A DNA stretch of 35,488 bases from Halothermothrix sp. DTU029 (GCA_001512435.1 LFRS01000161.1:1-35488), one strand, 5' to 3'. Positions 8,848-17,289 are shown, numbered from the stretch's first letter. Numbers and translations are program-made. Notes: generated from the letters alone by a model not told the origin.

Positions 8848-8864
8848 TCCTTTAGATTAAAGGA
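8848..8864. repeat. Short inverted repeat in the glmM upstream region
   Basis: TCCTTTA (8848-8854) and TAAAGGA (8858-8864) are perfect inverted arms around GAT. It lies in the 146-base region between the divergent CPBP-like gene and glmM and could be an operator. No regulator is encoded next to it. Confidence 0.3.
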
Positions 8865-8926
8865 ATCATTAAAGAAATGGAGAAATATATAAGAAGAGAA
8901 TATTAGATAAGTTAGGGGATGAGGCT

Positions 8927-10276
8927 ATGGGAAAATTATTTGGTACAGATGGTGTCAGGGGTGTAGCCAATAAAGAATTGACTGCTGAATTAGCCTACAA
9001 ATTGGGAAGGGCTGCAGCTTATTATCTTAGCAGGGATAGGAAGGAAAAGGGCAAAAAACCCTTATTCTTGATTGGAAAAGATACCAGGGTTTCCGGGGAC
9101 ATGTTGGAAGCTGCTCTGGCAGCCGGAATAAACTCTATCGGTATAGATGTTTTAAAACTGGGTATTATCCCCACTCCGGGAGTGGCATATCTAGCCTCAA
9201 TACTGGAGGTAGATGGGGCAGCTATGATATCAGCTTCCCATAATCCTGTAGAGGATAATGGTATCAAGTTTTTCACCGGTGAAGGTTTTAAACTTAGTGA
9301 CCAGATGGAAGATGAAATAGAAGATATTATTTTCAATACATATGATTGCCTCCCGAGGCCTATCTCTACAGAGATCGGTATTGCTAAAGATGCCAGTCAT
9401 CTTCAGGATAAATACATTGATTATCTATTGACAACAATAGATGTGGATTTTTCTGGTTTACGAATAGTCCTTGATTGTGCCAATGGGGCTGCCTACCGGG
9501 TTGCCCCGGAGGTATTAGCCAGATTAGGGGCCCAGCTGCTTGTTATTAATGATGAAACAGCCGGAGAGAGGATCAATCTAAATTGTGGGTCCACCCATCC
9601 GGAAGTGATCAGAGAAATGGTCCTGAAGGAAAAGGCAGATCTGGGGATAGCCCATGATGGTGATGCAGATCGGGTGATTATGGTAGATGAGCAGGGCCAG
9701 ATTCTCGATGGTGATAAGATTATGGCTATCTGTAGCCTGGCCTTGCTAAAAAATAATAAATTGCAGAAAAAGACCCTGGTTGCAACTGCCTATAGCAATC
9801 TGGGTTTACATGAGCTCCTCCGGGCTAATGGGGGCAATGTCGTTATCACAGAAAATGGAGACAGGTATGTCCTGGCAGAAATGCTGGAAAAGGGCTATAA
9901 TCTGGGAGGAGAGCAATCAGGCCATATTATTTTCCTTGATTACAATAAAACCGGTGATGGGGTTTTGACAGCTCTCCAGACCATTGCCATCCTGAAAAAA
10001 TCCGGCCAGAAATTAAGTGAATTGGCCAGTGTTATGAAAACCTGGCCCCAGAGATTAAGTGGTGTACCTGTAAAAGATAAATCCTGGGAGGATAAGGAAA
10101 GAATCAAGGATATTATAGCAAAAGCAGAGGCTAGATTAGGAGACCAGGGCAGGGTCTTTGTCCGGGCTTCCGGTACAGAACCACTTATCAGGGTGATGTT
10201 AGAAGGCAAGGATGATGCCCTTCTGGCAGAGCTGGAAAAAGAGATAATTACTATTATCGAGGAAGAGTTAAATTAA
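8927..10276 (+). CDS. glmM: Phosphoglucosamine mutase
   Basis: 449 residues, close to E. coli GlmM (445). It interconverts glucosamine-6-phosphate and glucosamine-1-phosphate on the route to UDP-GlcNAc for peptidoglycan and outer-membrane glycans. The active-site loop SASHNP holds the phosphoserine (Ser104, numbering from ATG 8927). The metal-binding loop is DGDADR with Asp244, Asp246 and Asp248, and the C-terminal phosphate-binding loop is RASGTEP. The N-terminal [15 protein letters not shown] is diagnostic for GlmM rather than other hexose mutases. A ribosome site AGGGG (8914-8918) sits upstream. In many Bacillota glmM follows cdaA-ybbR; here it stands alone, preceded by a divergent gene and closed by a terminator, and no glmS is next to it. 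Confidence 0.97.
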   Translation: MGKLFGTDGVRGVANKELTAELAYKLGRAAAYYLSRDRKEKGKKPLFLIGKDTRVSGDMLEAALAAGINSIGIDVLKLGIIPTPGVAYLASILEVDGAAMISASHNPVEDNGIKFFTGEGFKLSDQMEDEIEDIIFNTYDCLPRPISTEIGIAKDASHLQDKYIDYLLTTIDVDFSGLRIVLDCANGAAYRVAPEVLARLGAQLLVINDETAGERINLNCGSTHPEVIREMVLKEKADLGIAHDGDADRVIMVDEQGQILDGDKIMAICSLALLKNNKLQKKTLVATAYSNLGLHELLRANGGNVVITENGDRYVLAEMLEKGYNLGGEQSGHIIFLDYNKTGDGVLTALQTIAILKKSGQKLSELASVMKTWPQRLSGVPVKDKSWEDKERIKDIIAKAEARLGDQGRVFVRASGTEPLIRVMLEGKDDALLAELEKEIITIIEEELN

Positions 10277-10307
10277 AAGAAAAGCAAGAAAAAGATAAGG
10301 ATAAATA

Positions 10308-10349
10308 AAAAACTACCAGGGGATTTCAATAATACCCCTGGTAGTTTTT
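10308..10349. terminator. Bidirectional terminator between glmM and the sugar ABC operon
   Basis: A perfect 15-base stem, AAAAACTACCAGGGG (10308-10322) with CCCCTGGTAGTTTTT (10335-10349), surrounds a 12-base loop. Because the stem ends in A and T tracts on both sides, it can stop transcription from glmM on the plus strand and from the binding-protein gene on the minus strand. The two genes converge here. Confidence 0.9.
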
Positions 10350-10390
10350 CTTGTCTTCAGGATAAGAATAATTGGTCTATATATTATCCA

Positions 10391-11644
10391 TTATTGATTC
10401 AGAACAGCGTTAACCTCTGCTACAGCAGCATCCAGGTAAGACTTGGAGGAGGTTATAACGTTGAATCTGCCATCTACATAGTCAGTAAGTACATTACCGA
10501 AGTTGGTCTGGATAATACCTTCGATTGCACCCCACTCTGGGATTGGAGGATAAGCGGTAGCATAGCCCAGAGTTTTGATGAATGTACGCCATGTTTCTGT
10601 GTCATAATAGGGGTCATTCAGGGCCTCTTTGTTAGCTGGGAGCATCATGGACAGATTCTTGGTATAATCTGCCAGAACTTCGTCACTGGTCAGGAATTTA
10701 ACCCATTCTTTAGCAGCTTCAATTTCTTCTTTAGAAGCATTGTTTCTAATAGCCAGGTTACTTCCGCCAGAGAAGGCTGCTCTACCGGCAGGACCTGCTG
10801 GAGGTTCTACTACAGCATATTTCAGGCCAGGGTTATCATGGGCAATATCAGCGATATTCCAGGGACCCATGAAGGCCATGGCTGTTTCACCACTGATAAA
10901 GGCAGCGTCTGCCTGGGGCTGGTTATACTCAGCACAGGCTTTGCTGGCTAATCCTTTGTCTACCAGGCTTACCCAGTAGTTCATAGCCTTAACACCAGCA
11001 GCAGAGTTGAAAATAGCTTGTGTGTTGTCTGCATTGAGCATATCGCCACCATGAGCCCAGAGGATGATAGCCCAGTTGTGGATTAAGTCCCAGGCACCTG
11101 TACCGGCGGTAGCAATAGCCCTTCCTGTACCGTGTACATCAATAAGTTTCTGACCTACTTCCAGTAATTGTTCATAGGTCTGTGGAGGTCTTACTCCTGC
11201 AGCTTCAAACATTTCTGTGTTGTAGAATAAAATCCTTGTTTCAGCAAACCAGGGTACACCATAGTACTTGCCATTAAGGGTTGTTGACTCCAGGTTAGCT
11301 GCAAAGAATTTATCGGCACCACCGAACTCATCGATGTCGATTTCTACTAAGCCATCAGTTGCTGCATATTCTGGATTCCAGGTTGTTCCTAACTGGAATA
11401 CATGAGCACCTTCACCGGTAATGATAGCATTCATGATTCTGGGGCCGTCTCCCCAACCGATCTCTTCAAATACTACCTTAATACCGGTTTTGGCTTCAAA
11501 TTCGGCTGCTTTTTGCTGCATCCACTCATTGTGTAATGCTGCTGGAGCATTACCCATTGCCCAGAAAAGAATTTCTGTTCCACTAACAACGGAGAAAATT
11601 GTTAGAGCAAAAATAACTGTCAAAAGAATTAATCTCTTTTTCAT
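10391..11644 (-). CDS. Sugar ABC transporter substrate-binding protein (family 1)
   Basis: 417-residue extracellular/periplasmic solute-binding protein. The N-terminus MKKRLILLTVIFALTIFSVVSG is a signal peptide without a lipobox cysteine, so the mature protein is probably soluble in a periplasm rather than a lipoprotein. The body follows the MalE/family-1 pattern: WNPEYAATDGLVEID, KYYGVPWFAETRILFYN, ISGETAMAFMGPWNIAD and FSGGSNLAIRNNASKEEIEAAKEWVKFL. The start at 11644 has AGGAGG upstream on the minus strand. It is the last gene of a minus-strand operon after two permease genes, separated from them by 138 bases. No ATPase gene is in the operon. The likely ligand class is a sugar or oligosaccharide; the exact one is not readable. 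Confidence 0.93.
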   Translation of the reverse strand: MKKRLILLTVIFALTIFSVVSGTEILFWAMGNAPAALHNEWMQQKAAEFEAKTGIKVVFEEIGWGDGPRIMNAIITGEGAHVFQLGTTWNPEYAATDGLVEIDIDEFGGADKFFAANLESTTLNGKYYGVPWFAETRILFYNTEMFEAAGVRPPQTYEQLLEVGQKLIDVHGTGRAIATAGTGAWDLIHNWAIILWAHGGDMLNADNTQAIFNSAAGVKAMNYWVSLVDKGLASKACAEYNQPQADAAFISGETAMAFMGPWNIADIAHDNPGLKYAVVEPPAGPAGRAAFSGGSNLAIRNNASKEEIEAAKEWVKFLTSDEVLADYTKNLSMMLPANKEALNDPYYDTETWRTFIKTLGYATAYPPIPEWGAIEGIIQTNFGNVLTDYVDGRFNVITSSKSYLDAAVAEVNAVLNQ

Positions 11645-11782
11645 TAATACAAACCTCCTGTTTTTTTAATATTTTTTATTAGACCTGACCAACAGCAACA
11701 ACTTCATGATGAGTTTAAAGCAGGCTAACCTCTAATACTCACCTCCCCCTGCATGGAAAAATTCTTTATATAGTTGAAAAGC

Positions 11783-12631
11783 TTAACCTTTTGTAGCTCC
11801 TGCAACCAGACCGGCCACGATTTGTTTCTGGAAGGCAGTAAAGGCAATGATAATCGGTATAGTAGCAAAGACACAGGCGGCCATCATCTGCCCCCAGCGG
11901 GCCTGGTGCTGGGATATGTATTGTAATAGACCTAGTGCAATGGTTCTGGTTTTGGTACTGGTCAAGATCTTGGCAAATAAGATCTCATTCCAGCCCATGA
12001 TAAAGGCATAGATACCCATTGCTGCTAATCCTGGTTTGGCCAGTGGAATAATCACCTTATACAAGGCCTGGAATCTGTTACAGCCATCAATTAAAGCCTG
12101 TTCATCAATACTCCTTGGCACAGAATCCAGATAATTCCTGAGCATCAATATTGAAAAGGGTAGGGCGAAGGAGGTATAGGTAAAGATCAGACCATGAAAG
12201 GTATTTGTCATCGGCAAACCAAAGGTATCTGTTATCCATTTAAACATCATAAAATAAGGGATAACAAATAAGATGCCTGGTAACATCTGTGTTGCCATTA
12301 AAACAACAATATATAATTCCCTACCCCAAAAATTAAACCTGGAGATACCATAGGCAGCCAGGGTGCCTATGATTAAAGCAGCTAACATGGTTCCAGTACT
12401 GATTATAATGCTGTTTTTAAAATATCTTAAGATAGGAACAGTAGTATTCATCTGTACATAATTATCGAAAGTAAAGGTCTGTGGTATCCAGGTAGGACGC
12501 ATACCCTGAATCTCCACAGCTGTTTTAAAGGAGCTGGAAATCATCCAGGCATAAGGACCTAGTACAAAGAGTAGTAAAATAATAATAATAAGGTAGAAAA
12601 AGAAATTCTGTATTGGTGTTCTTCTGTTCAT
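11783..12631 (-). CDS. Sugar ABC transporter permease (MalG-like)
   Basis: 282-residue inner-membrane permease with six predicted helices. I start it at ATG 12631 (MNRRTPIQNFFFYL), eight bases after AAAAGGAG (12640-12647). An in-frame GTG at 12640 directly abuts that site and is unlikely. The EAA loop that contacts the ATPase reads EQALIDGCNRFQALYKVIIPLAKPG, keeping the conserved Gly and downstream Pro. IPYFMMFKWITDTFGLPMTNT matches the MalG group. Its ribosome site overlaps the stop codon of the upstream permease gene, so the two are coupled. It forms the channel with the partner permease and receives substrate from the binding protein encoded downstream. Confidence 0.93.
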   Translation of the reverse strand: MNRRTPIQNFFFYLIIIILLLFVLGPYAWMISSSFKTAVEIQGMRPTWIPQTFTFDNYVQMNTTVPILRYFKNSIIISTGTMLAALIIGTLAAYGISRFNFWGRELYIVVLMATQMLPGILFVIPYFMMFKWITDTFGLPMTNTFHGLIFTYTSFALPFSILMLRNYLDSVPRSIDEQALIDGCNRFQALYKVIIPLAKPGLAAMGIYAFIMGWNEILFAKILTSTKTRTIALGLLQYISQHQARWGQMMAACVFATIPIIIAFTAFQKQIVAGLVAGATKG

Positions 12632-12645
12632 TCTAAACACTCCTT

Positions 12646-13542
12646 TTATTCATCTCTCTGTGCACGGAAGACATATAGATAAACAATAGTAATTGTTAAC
12701 ATCATTAACATCAGAATTACAGAAAGGGCAGATCCCTGACCATAATTATAGTTTTCGAAGGCTTCCCTCATGATCAAGGTATTGGGTACCTCAGCATGAA
12801 TACCTACATTTTCTCCAAACAAGACTACAAACTGGTTATAAGCGTGGAAGTTCCAGAGAATGTTCATTATCATGATGGTTTTAATAACAGGTTTCAAATA
12901 ACTCAAGGTTATATACTTAAAGCACTGCCAGGCAGAGGCCCCATCAATCTTGGCTGCTTCATAGAGCTCCATGGGTATGGTCTGGAGTCCAGCCAGTAAC
13001 ATGAGAGAGGTTAAAGGCCAGCCTTTCCAGATGGAAGCAATTATTACTGCCCAGATAGTGTTTCTCCCTACCAGCCACATAATTGGTTCCTGTATAATAC
13101 CTATGCGCAACAGCATCTCATTTAGAATACCTATTCTGGATTGAAAGATAAATCGCCAGAAATTATAGGCTACAGAGTCAGGTGTTATATAAGGAATCAG
13201 GATTATTCCCCTGACCAAGGTTCTTCCTACAAAGGGTTTATTTAAGAGGAGGGCCACTCCCAGGGCAATGAAAAAACCAACGGAGATGGTAACAACACCA
13301 TAGACTAATATATTCTGCAAGCTCCGTAGGAAGCGCTGCCCAACGGTTGTGACGGGGTTAAAGGCCTTAATGTAGTTTTTCAAACCACACCAGGGAGCCT
13401 CTTGCCAGTTTCTAATATTCCTTATCGTCAAATCCTTGAAACTGATCAAGATACCCCAGCCCATTGGAATGATATGTACCATTATCATTGCAAGAACAGC
13501 TGGTAAAATAAAGATATAACCCAGTAATCTAACATTTTTCAT
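12646..13542 (-). CDS. Sugar ABC transporter permease (MalF/UgpA-like)
   Basis: 298-residue inner-membrane permease and the first gene of the minus-strand sugar operon. It has six hydrophobic helices, starting with GYIFILPAVLAMIMVHIIPMG, and a complete EAA loop, YEAAKIDGASAWQCFKYITL. The start at 13542 is preceded by GAGGTGAT on the minus strand. Together with the MalG-like permease and the binding protein it makes an incomplete importer: the ATP-hydrolysing subunit must be supplied from elsewhere, as is common for carbohydrate importers in Bacillota that share an MsmK/UgpC-type ATPase (established for other species, inferred here). A LacI-like palindrome sits about 90 bases upstream. Confidence 0.93.
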   Translation of the reverse strand: MKNVRLLGYIFILPAVLAMIMVHIIPMGWGILISFKDLTIRNIRNWQEAPWCGLKNYIKAFNPVTTVGQRFLRSLQNILVYGVVTISVGFFIALGVALLLNKPFVGRTLVRGIILIPYITPDSVAYNFWRFIFQSRIGILNEMLLRIGIIQEPIMWLVGRNTIWAVIIASIWKGWPLTSLMLLAGLQTIPMELYEAAKIDGASAWQCFKYITLSYLKPVIKTIMIMNILWNFHAYNQFVVLFGENVGIHAEVPNTLIMREAFENYNYGQGSALSVILMLMMLTITIVYLYVFRAQRDE

Positions 13543-13864
13543 TGACTATCACCTCAGATTAGATTTAAATGAAGATCCTTATCTCTCTATTCTTTATCTT
13601 CCCGCTTATTGAAATATTAAAAAAACTCATAACTAAAACGGTTTAGAAGATTTGTATAAAAATAAGTTTTCATAGCTGTTATTAAATATATTCTCTAGGG
13701 ATTAAAAAATTCCTTCTTCAAAATAAAAAAATTTTTAAATTTATTAAAAATTAAGGGAAAGGAGGGGAGGAGGCCCTAAAATCATCTATAATTAGCCTGG
13801 GATAAGGGCATAATAGGGCATATAAATAAAGTACTTATATTTTATAAGGGGGCTATAAAATAAG
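13543..13864. promoter_or_regulatory. AT-rich 322-base intergenic control region
   Basis: No gene is visible here. The region separates the minus-strand ABC operon from the plus-strand DUF3243 gene, so it must hold divergent promoters. It contains a near-perfect LacI-type palindrome (13633-13646), a long A/T tract at about 13705-13752 that is likely to be bent, and a purine run at 13755-13773. TATAAT at 13789-13794 is a candidate -10 on the plus strand, but no convincing -35 is paired with it. Confidence 0.45.
13633..13646. promoter_or_regulatory. LacI-family operator-like palindrome
   Basis: CTAAAACGGTTTAG is a 14-base palindrome with a central CG and six of seven symmetric positions. This is the form expected for LacI-family (including CcpA-like) operators. 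It sits about 90 bases upstream of the first ABC permease gene on the minus strand, next to a weak TATACA (minus strand) that could be a -10. The regulator gene is not in the window. Confidence 0.4.
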
Positions 13865-14134
13865 ATGGTAGAACAATTTACTGATTGGGATAAATGGAAG
13901 GATTCCTTACGGAAGGCCATGAATCTGGGGCAGAAAATCGGTTTTGAAGAGGAGACAATAGTCCGGCTGGGCAGGAAACTGGGAGACCTCCTCAACTGGC
14001 ATGCTGACCCGGAAAATAGAGAACAGAGGCTGATAAAGGAATTGTGGGATGTGGCTGAAGAGGAGGAAAGGAAGATTTTGACCAGGTTAATCATCAAAAT
14101 GCTTAAAAATGAGGAAGTAATGGTAAATAATTAA
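13865..14134 (+). CDS. DUF3243 family protein (YmfJ-like)
   Basis: 89-residue soluble protein that matches the DUF3243 family known from B. subtilis YmfJ. The diagnostic stretch is LGDLLNWHADPENREQRLIKELWDVAEEEE, where the DP(E/K)N..E..LKELWDVA(D/E)EEE core is nearly invariant. The start is ATG 13865; a G-rich stretch about 14 bases upstream is only a weak ribosome site. It stands alone between the sugar ABC operon and fruK and is followed by a terminator. The function of the family is not known. The distribution is mainly Bacillota, which helps place the organism. Confidence 0.82.
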   Translation: MVEQFTDWDKWKDSLRKAMNLGQKIGFEEETIVRLGRKLGDLLNWHADPENREQRLIKELWDVAEEEERKILTRLIIKMLKNEEVMVNN

Positions 14135-14176
14135 AGTTCTCCTGGTAAAGTATAGTAGAAAATGATAAAATAAATT

Positions 14177-14210
14177 AATGTAGGAGGCTAAAGCCCTTCC
14201 TGCATTTTTT
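14177..14210 (+). terminator. Terminator after DUF3243
   Basis: AATGTAGGAG (14177-14186) pairs with TTCCTGCATT (14197-14206), including two G-U pairs, around a short GC-rich inner loop. A T tract follows to 14210. It lies about 40 bases after the stop codon. Confidence 0.7.
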
Positions 14211-14238
14211 CTTCTTTTCCTTTTTTCCTGAATTAGGA

Positions 14239-14244
14239 TATAAT
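14239..14244 (+). promoter_or_regulatory. Candidate -10 box for fruK-ptsI
   Basis: TATAAT at 14239-14244, about 115 bases upstream of fruK. No good -35 hexamer stands at the expected spacing, so an activator or a weak promoter is possible. Transcription from here would include the hairpin at 14257-14301. Confidence 0.4.
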
Positions 14245-14256
14245 ATAAGATAAACC

Positions 14257-14301
14257 AGGCCTGGATATCCCAAAGAGAGGATATCTGAAAAAGGCCTTTT
14301 T
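14257..14301 (+). promoter_or_regulatory. Terminator-like hairpin in the fruK leader (possible attenuator)
   Basis: AGGCCT (14257-14262) pairs with AGGCCT (14292-14297). An inner stem, GATATCC (14264-14270) with GGATATC (14279-14285), encloses an eight-base loop, and a TTTTT tract ends at 14301. The element lies between a TATAAT box and the fruK start, so it could end transcription early. Alternatively it is a second terminator of the upstream gene. No antiterminator sequence was identified. Confidence 0.5.
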
Positions 14302-14303
14302 GA

Positions 14304-14342
14304 GATAGAATTTTTAGAGAATGTTTTTCGATAGAACTTTTT
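14304..14342 (+). repeat. Three 13-base tandem degenerate repeats before fruK
   Basis: Units GATAGAATTTTTA (14304-14316), GAGAATGTTTTTC (14317-14329) and GATAGAACTTTTT (14330-14342) follow with an exact 13-base period. They lie just downstream of the leader hairpin and directly before the fruK ribosome site. They may be protein or RNA binding sites, or a chance of A/T-rich sequence. Confidence 0.45.
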
Positions 14343-14359
14343 ATTAAGGGTGTTTTAAA

Positions 14360-15298
14360 ATGATTATTACCGTTACATTAAATCCTGCTCTGGATAAGAT
14401 CATTTACCTGGACCAATTGCATCCCGGGAGATTAAACAGAAGCAGCCAGGTAGCCGTCCGGGCAGGTGGCAAGGGGATTAATGTGGCCAGAATCCTCAAG
14501 GCTCTGGGGTCAGAGGTGCTGGCTATGGGACTGGTTGGTGGCTATATAGGAGAAAGACTTGAAGAAATTATCCACCAGGAAGGCCTTCCCGCTTACCTAA
14601 TTGCTACAAAATACATAAGCAGAGAAAATATTAAGCTCATCGAAAAGAATAAAAGAGAGACAGAGATAAACCAGGAGGGCAAGGTAGATCAGGAGAGCTT
14701 CCTGGTCTTTAAAGAAAAACTCAGGGAAAAATTGCCCGGGGCTGATTTGCTGATCCTTTCCGGCAGCCTGCCCCATGGTTTAAGCCTGGAAGCATACCAG
14801 GAATTGATTGAACTGGCTAATGAATATAAGGTCAAAACTATCCTGGACAGCTCTGGCCTCCCTTTTGAATATGCCCTGGAGAGCAGGCCCTATCTAATCA
14901 AGCCCAATATTAATGAATTAAGTGAGTTAGCCGGGGAAAAACTTAGTTTTGTACCTGATGTACAGAGGGTTGTCAGGAAACTCTTGCAGAAAGGCATCAA
15001 AAATATAATTGTCTCCCTGGGCAAAAAAGGTGCCTATCTGGCTAATGGGGAGGAATCCTATCTGATAATTGCACCAGATATCAGGGTGGCTGATACTACT
15101 GTTGGGGCAGGGGATTCTATGGTGGCCGGCCTGGCCCTGGCCCTGGAAAGGGGTTATAGGTTTTTAGAGATGGGCAAATATGCTACTGCCCTGGCTACTT
15201 TATATGTCAGTGGGGAAAAATTGACAGAAAGCAATATTGAAAAAATGATTAATAGATTAGAAGTAATGGATGGTGATTTTCCGTATGAAAAGTTATAA
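14360..15298 (+). CDS. fruK: 1-phosphofructokinase (PfkB family)
   Basis: 312-residue PfkB-family sugar kinase. It phosphorylates fructose-1-phosphate, the product of fructose PTS uptake, to fructose-1,6-bisphosphate. The N-terminus MIITVTLNPALDKIIYLD and the first signature AGGKGINVARILKALG are typical of 1-phosphofructokinase (and the related tagatose-6-phosphate kinase). The second signature, DTTVGAGDSMVAG, holds the catalytic base Asp252. GSLPHG is the conserved substrate-side loop. The start ATG 14360 follows AAGGGTG. Its last 14 bases overlap ptsI, so the two genes are coupled. No fructose-specific EII gene lies in the window. Tagatose-6-phosphate kinase is the main alternative. Confidence 0.88.
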   Translation: MIITVTLNPALDKIIYLDQLHPGRLNRSSQVAVRAGGKGINVARILKALGSEVLAMGLVGGYIGERLEEIIHQEGLPAYLIATKYISRENIKLIEKNKRETEINQEGKVDQESFLVFKEKLREKLPGADLLILSGSLPHGLSLEAYQELIELANEYKVKTILDSSGLPFEYALESRPYLIKPNINELSELAGEKLSFVPDVQRVVRKLLQKGIKNIIVSLGKKGAYLANGEESYLIIAPDIRVADTTVGAGDSMVAGLALALERGYRFLEMGKYATALATLYVSGEKLTESNIEKMINRLEVMDGDFPYEKL

Positions 15299-17006
15299 GG
15301 GGTTACCTGTTTCCAAGGGTATAGTAATTGGCAAGGTATATAAGTATTCAAGGAAAAGAACATTAATAGAGAGCAATTATATAGATGGAGAAGAGGTGGC
15401 CAGTGAACTCAACAGGTTTCGCCAGGCCAGAGAGATGGCCCATGAAACCCTTTTGCTCATAAAAGAAAAGGCCAGTAAAGATCTGGGAGAGAGCCAGGCC
15501 CAGATTTTTGATGCCTATATCCATATGTTAAATGATCCGGTTTTTGGGGAACAGATTAATGAATTAATCAGGGAAGAGAGGCTGAATGTAGAAGGGGCTA
15601 TTCAGAAAGCCCTGGCTGAACTGGCTGAAAAATTCAAGAGATTAAATAACAATTACTTTCAGGAAAGATTGCGGGATATAGAGGATGTGGTCAGCTATAT
15701 CTTAAGGGCCCTCCATGGGACTACTAATGACCTGACTAATCTGCCAGCTAATTCTATTATTGTAGCTGAAGAACTGACACCTTCAGAAATAGCCCTTTTA
15801 GACAAGGATTTAGTTGAGGGCTTTATTTTAAGACAGGGGGGTATGACCTCCCATACAACTATTGTAGCCAGGAGCCTGTCTATCCCTGCCATAATTAATG
15901 TAGATACAAGGCTGCTGGAGGAGCTAAGAAATGGTGAAGAGGTTATCCTTGATGCCATTAGAGGGGAAGTTATTGTTGCCCCGGAATGGGAAGTACTGGA
16001 AAGGTACAGGAAAAAGATCAGCATTTTTAAGAAAAAAGAAGAGGAATTATTGGGCTTAAGGCAGGAAGAATCCATAACCAGGGATGGTTACCGGATCAGG
16101 CTGGCTGCCAATATCAACTCCCTGGAGGAGGTGGATTCCGTTCTCCGGGTAAATGGGGATGGAATTGGCCTTTTGCGGACTGAATTCCTCTTCCGTAAAA
16201 AAGACCACCTTTTTGATGAAGAACGCCAATTTAAGATCTACAAAAGTATTGTAGAAAAGATAGGTGATAAGCCTGTTGTGATAAGATTGCTGGATATTGG
16301 GGGAGACAAGGATCTGCCTTATTTTGATGCCCCCCAGGAAATTAATCCTTTCCTGGGTTGGAGAGGAATCCGGGTGGCTCTGGAAAGACAGGATATCTTT
16401 AAAACCCAGCTCCGGGCCTTATTAAGGGCCAGCCATTATGGTGATCTTAGAATCCTGATTCCCTTTATATCCTCTATTGAAGAATTAAGAGAAGTCAAGG
16501 GTATTATCATTGAGATGGAAAATGAACTGGAACAGGAGAATATCCCCTATAACAGGAATATCAAAATCGGCTTGATGATTGAAATTCCCTCAACGGCGAT
16601 CATGGCTGAGGCCTTTGCCAGAGAGGTAGATTTCTTCAGCATAGGTACTAATGATCTGATCCAGTATACCATTGCCGTGGACAGGAATAACAGCAAGATA
16701 GCCAGTCTTTATACCCCCTTCCACCCGGCAGTAATGAAGCTCATTTACCAGGTAGTTAAAGCAGCCCGGCATGAGAAAATCGGGGTCAGTGTCTGTGGAG
16801 AAGCAGCTGCCAATAAATATCTCTTGCCTGTTTTTGTAGCCATGGGTATCAGTGAACTCAGTATGAGCAGTGGCTATATCCTGGAAAGTAAAAAGCTGAT
16901 CAGGAAATTAAAAAAGGAAGACCTGGAAGAGGTACTGGATAAGGTTCTGGAGATGAGTCAGGCAGTAGAAATCGAAAACTATTTAAAGAAAATTATGGAA
17001 GCGTGA
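15285..17006 (+). CDS. ptsI: Phosphoenolpyruvate-protein phosphotransferase (PTS enzyme I)
   Basis: 573 residues, close to E. coli EI (575). It takes phosphate from phosphoenolpyruvate and passes it to HPr. I start it at ATG 15285 (MKSYKGLPVSKGIVIGK), seven bases after GGTGAT; the ATG at 15270 is in frame but lacks a ribosome site and adds residues not usual for the family. The swivelling domain has GGMTSHTTIVARS with the phosphorylated His190. The C-terminal PEP-binding barrel shows LLRTEFLF, DIGGDKDLPYF, NPFLGWRGIR, SIGTNDLIQYT and SVCGEAAA, all conserved EI motifs. The coding region overlaps fruK by 14 bases. HPr is encoded about 3.4 kb further on, in another operon. Confidence 0.96.
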   Translation: MKSYKGLPVSKGIVIGKVYKYSRKRTLIESNYIDGEEVASELNRFRQAREMAHETLLLIKEKASKDLGESQAQIFDAYIHMLNDPVFGEQINELIREERLNVEGAIQKALAELAEKFKRLNNNYFQERLRDIEDVVSYILRALHGTTNDLTNLPANSIIVAEELTPSEIALLDKDLVEGFILRQGGMTSHTTIVARSLSIPAIINVDTRLLEELRNGEEVILDAIRGEVIVAPEWEVLERYRKKISIFKKKEEELLGLRQEESITRDGYRIRLAANINSLEEVDSVLRVNGDGIGLLRTEFLFRKKDHLFDEERQFKIYKSIVEKIGDKPVVIRLLDIGGDKDLPYFDAPQEINPFLGWRGIRVALERQDIFKTQLRALLRASHYGDLRILIPFISSIEELREVKGIIIEMENELEQENIPYNRNIKIGLMIEIPSTAIMAEAFAREVDFFSIGTNDLIQYTIAVDRNNSKIASLYTPFHPAVMKLIYQVVKAARHEKIGVSVCGEAAANKYLLPVFVAMGISELSMSSGYILESKKLIRKLKKEDLEEVLDKVLEMSQAVEIENYLKKIMEA

Positions 17007-17026
17007 GAAGGAAGCCAGGGTAAGCA

Positions 17027-17289
17027 ATGAGTGAAAAGAGGAAAAAATATTATACCTATATCATTAAGTGTGCAGATGAGACCTTTTATACAGGTTATAC
17101 AAGTGATCTGGAGAGAAGGCTAAGGGAGCATAACCAGTGCAGGGGGCCAGATATACCAGGGGGAGAATACCGGTGACCCTGGTCTATTATGAAGAATACT
17201 GGAGCCGGAGTGAGACCATGAAGAGGGAATATGCCTTAAAAAAATTAAGCCACCGGGAGAAGGCAGACCTGATTGGTCAGGGAGAATAA
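17027..17289 (+). pseudogene. GIY-YIG nuclease-like protein (YhbQ/UPF0213 type), frameshifted
   Basis: From ATG 17027 the frame reads KKYYTYIIKCADETFYTGYTSDLERRLREHN, a clear GIY-YIG N-terminal half (YTYI and YTGYT motifs). It then reaches a premature TGA at 17174-17176. The next part of the family, ARYTRGRIPVTLVYYEEYWS..MKREYALKKLSHREKADLI, continues in the -1 frame from 17146 to TAA 17287-17289. The shift falls at a run of five G at 17142-17146; six G would restore one frame of about 87 residues. This single-domain family is small and of uncertain role. The gene lies between ptsI and acpS. It is either a true pseudogene, a frameshift product or a one-base sequencing error. Confidence 0.8.

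Noticed and set aside
10394-10951. Plus-strand open frame of 185 residues inside the sugar-binding-protein gene
   Set aside because: It is antisense to a clear family-1 binding protein, has no ribosome site and shows no recognisable domain.
14288-14301. AAAAAGGCCTTTTT as an independent palindromic operator
   Set aside because: It is better explained as the 3' arm and T tract of the leader hairpin, though a dual role is not excluded.
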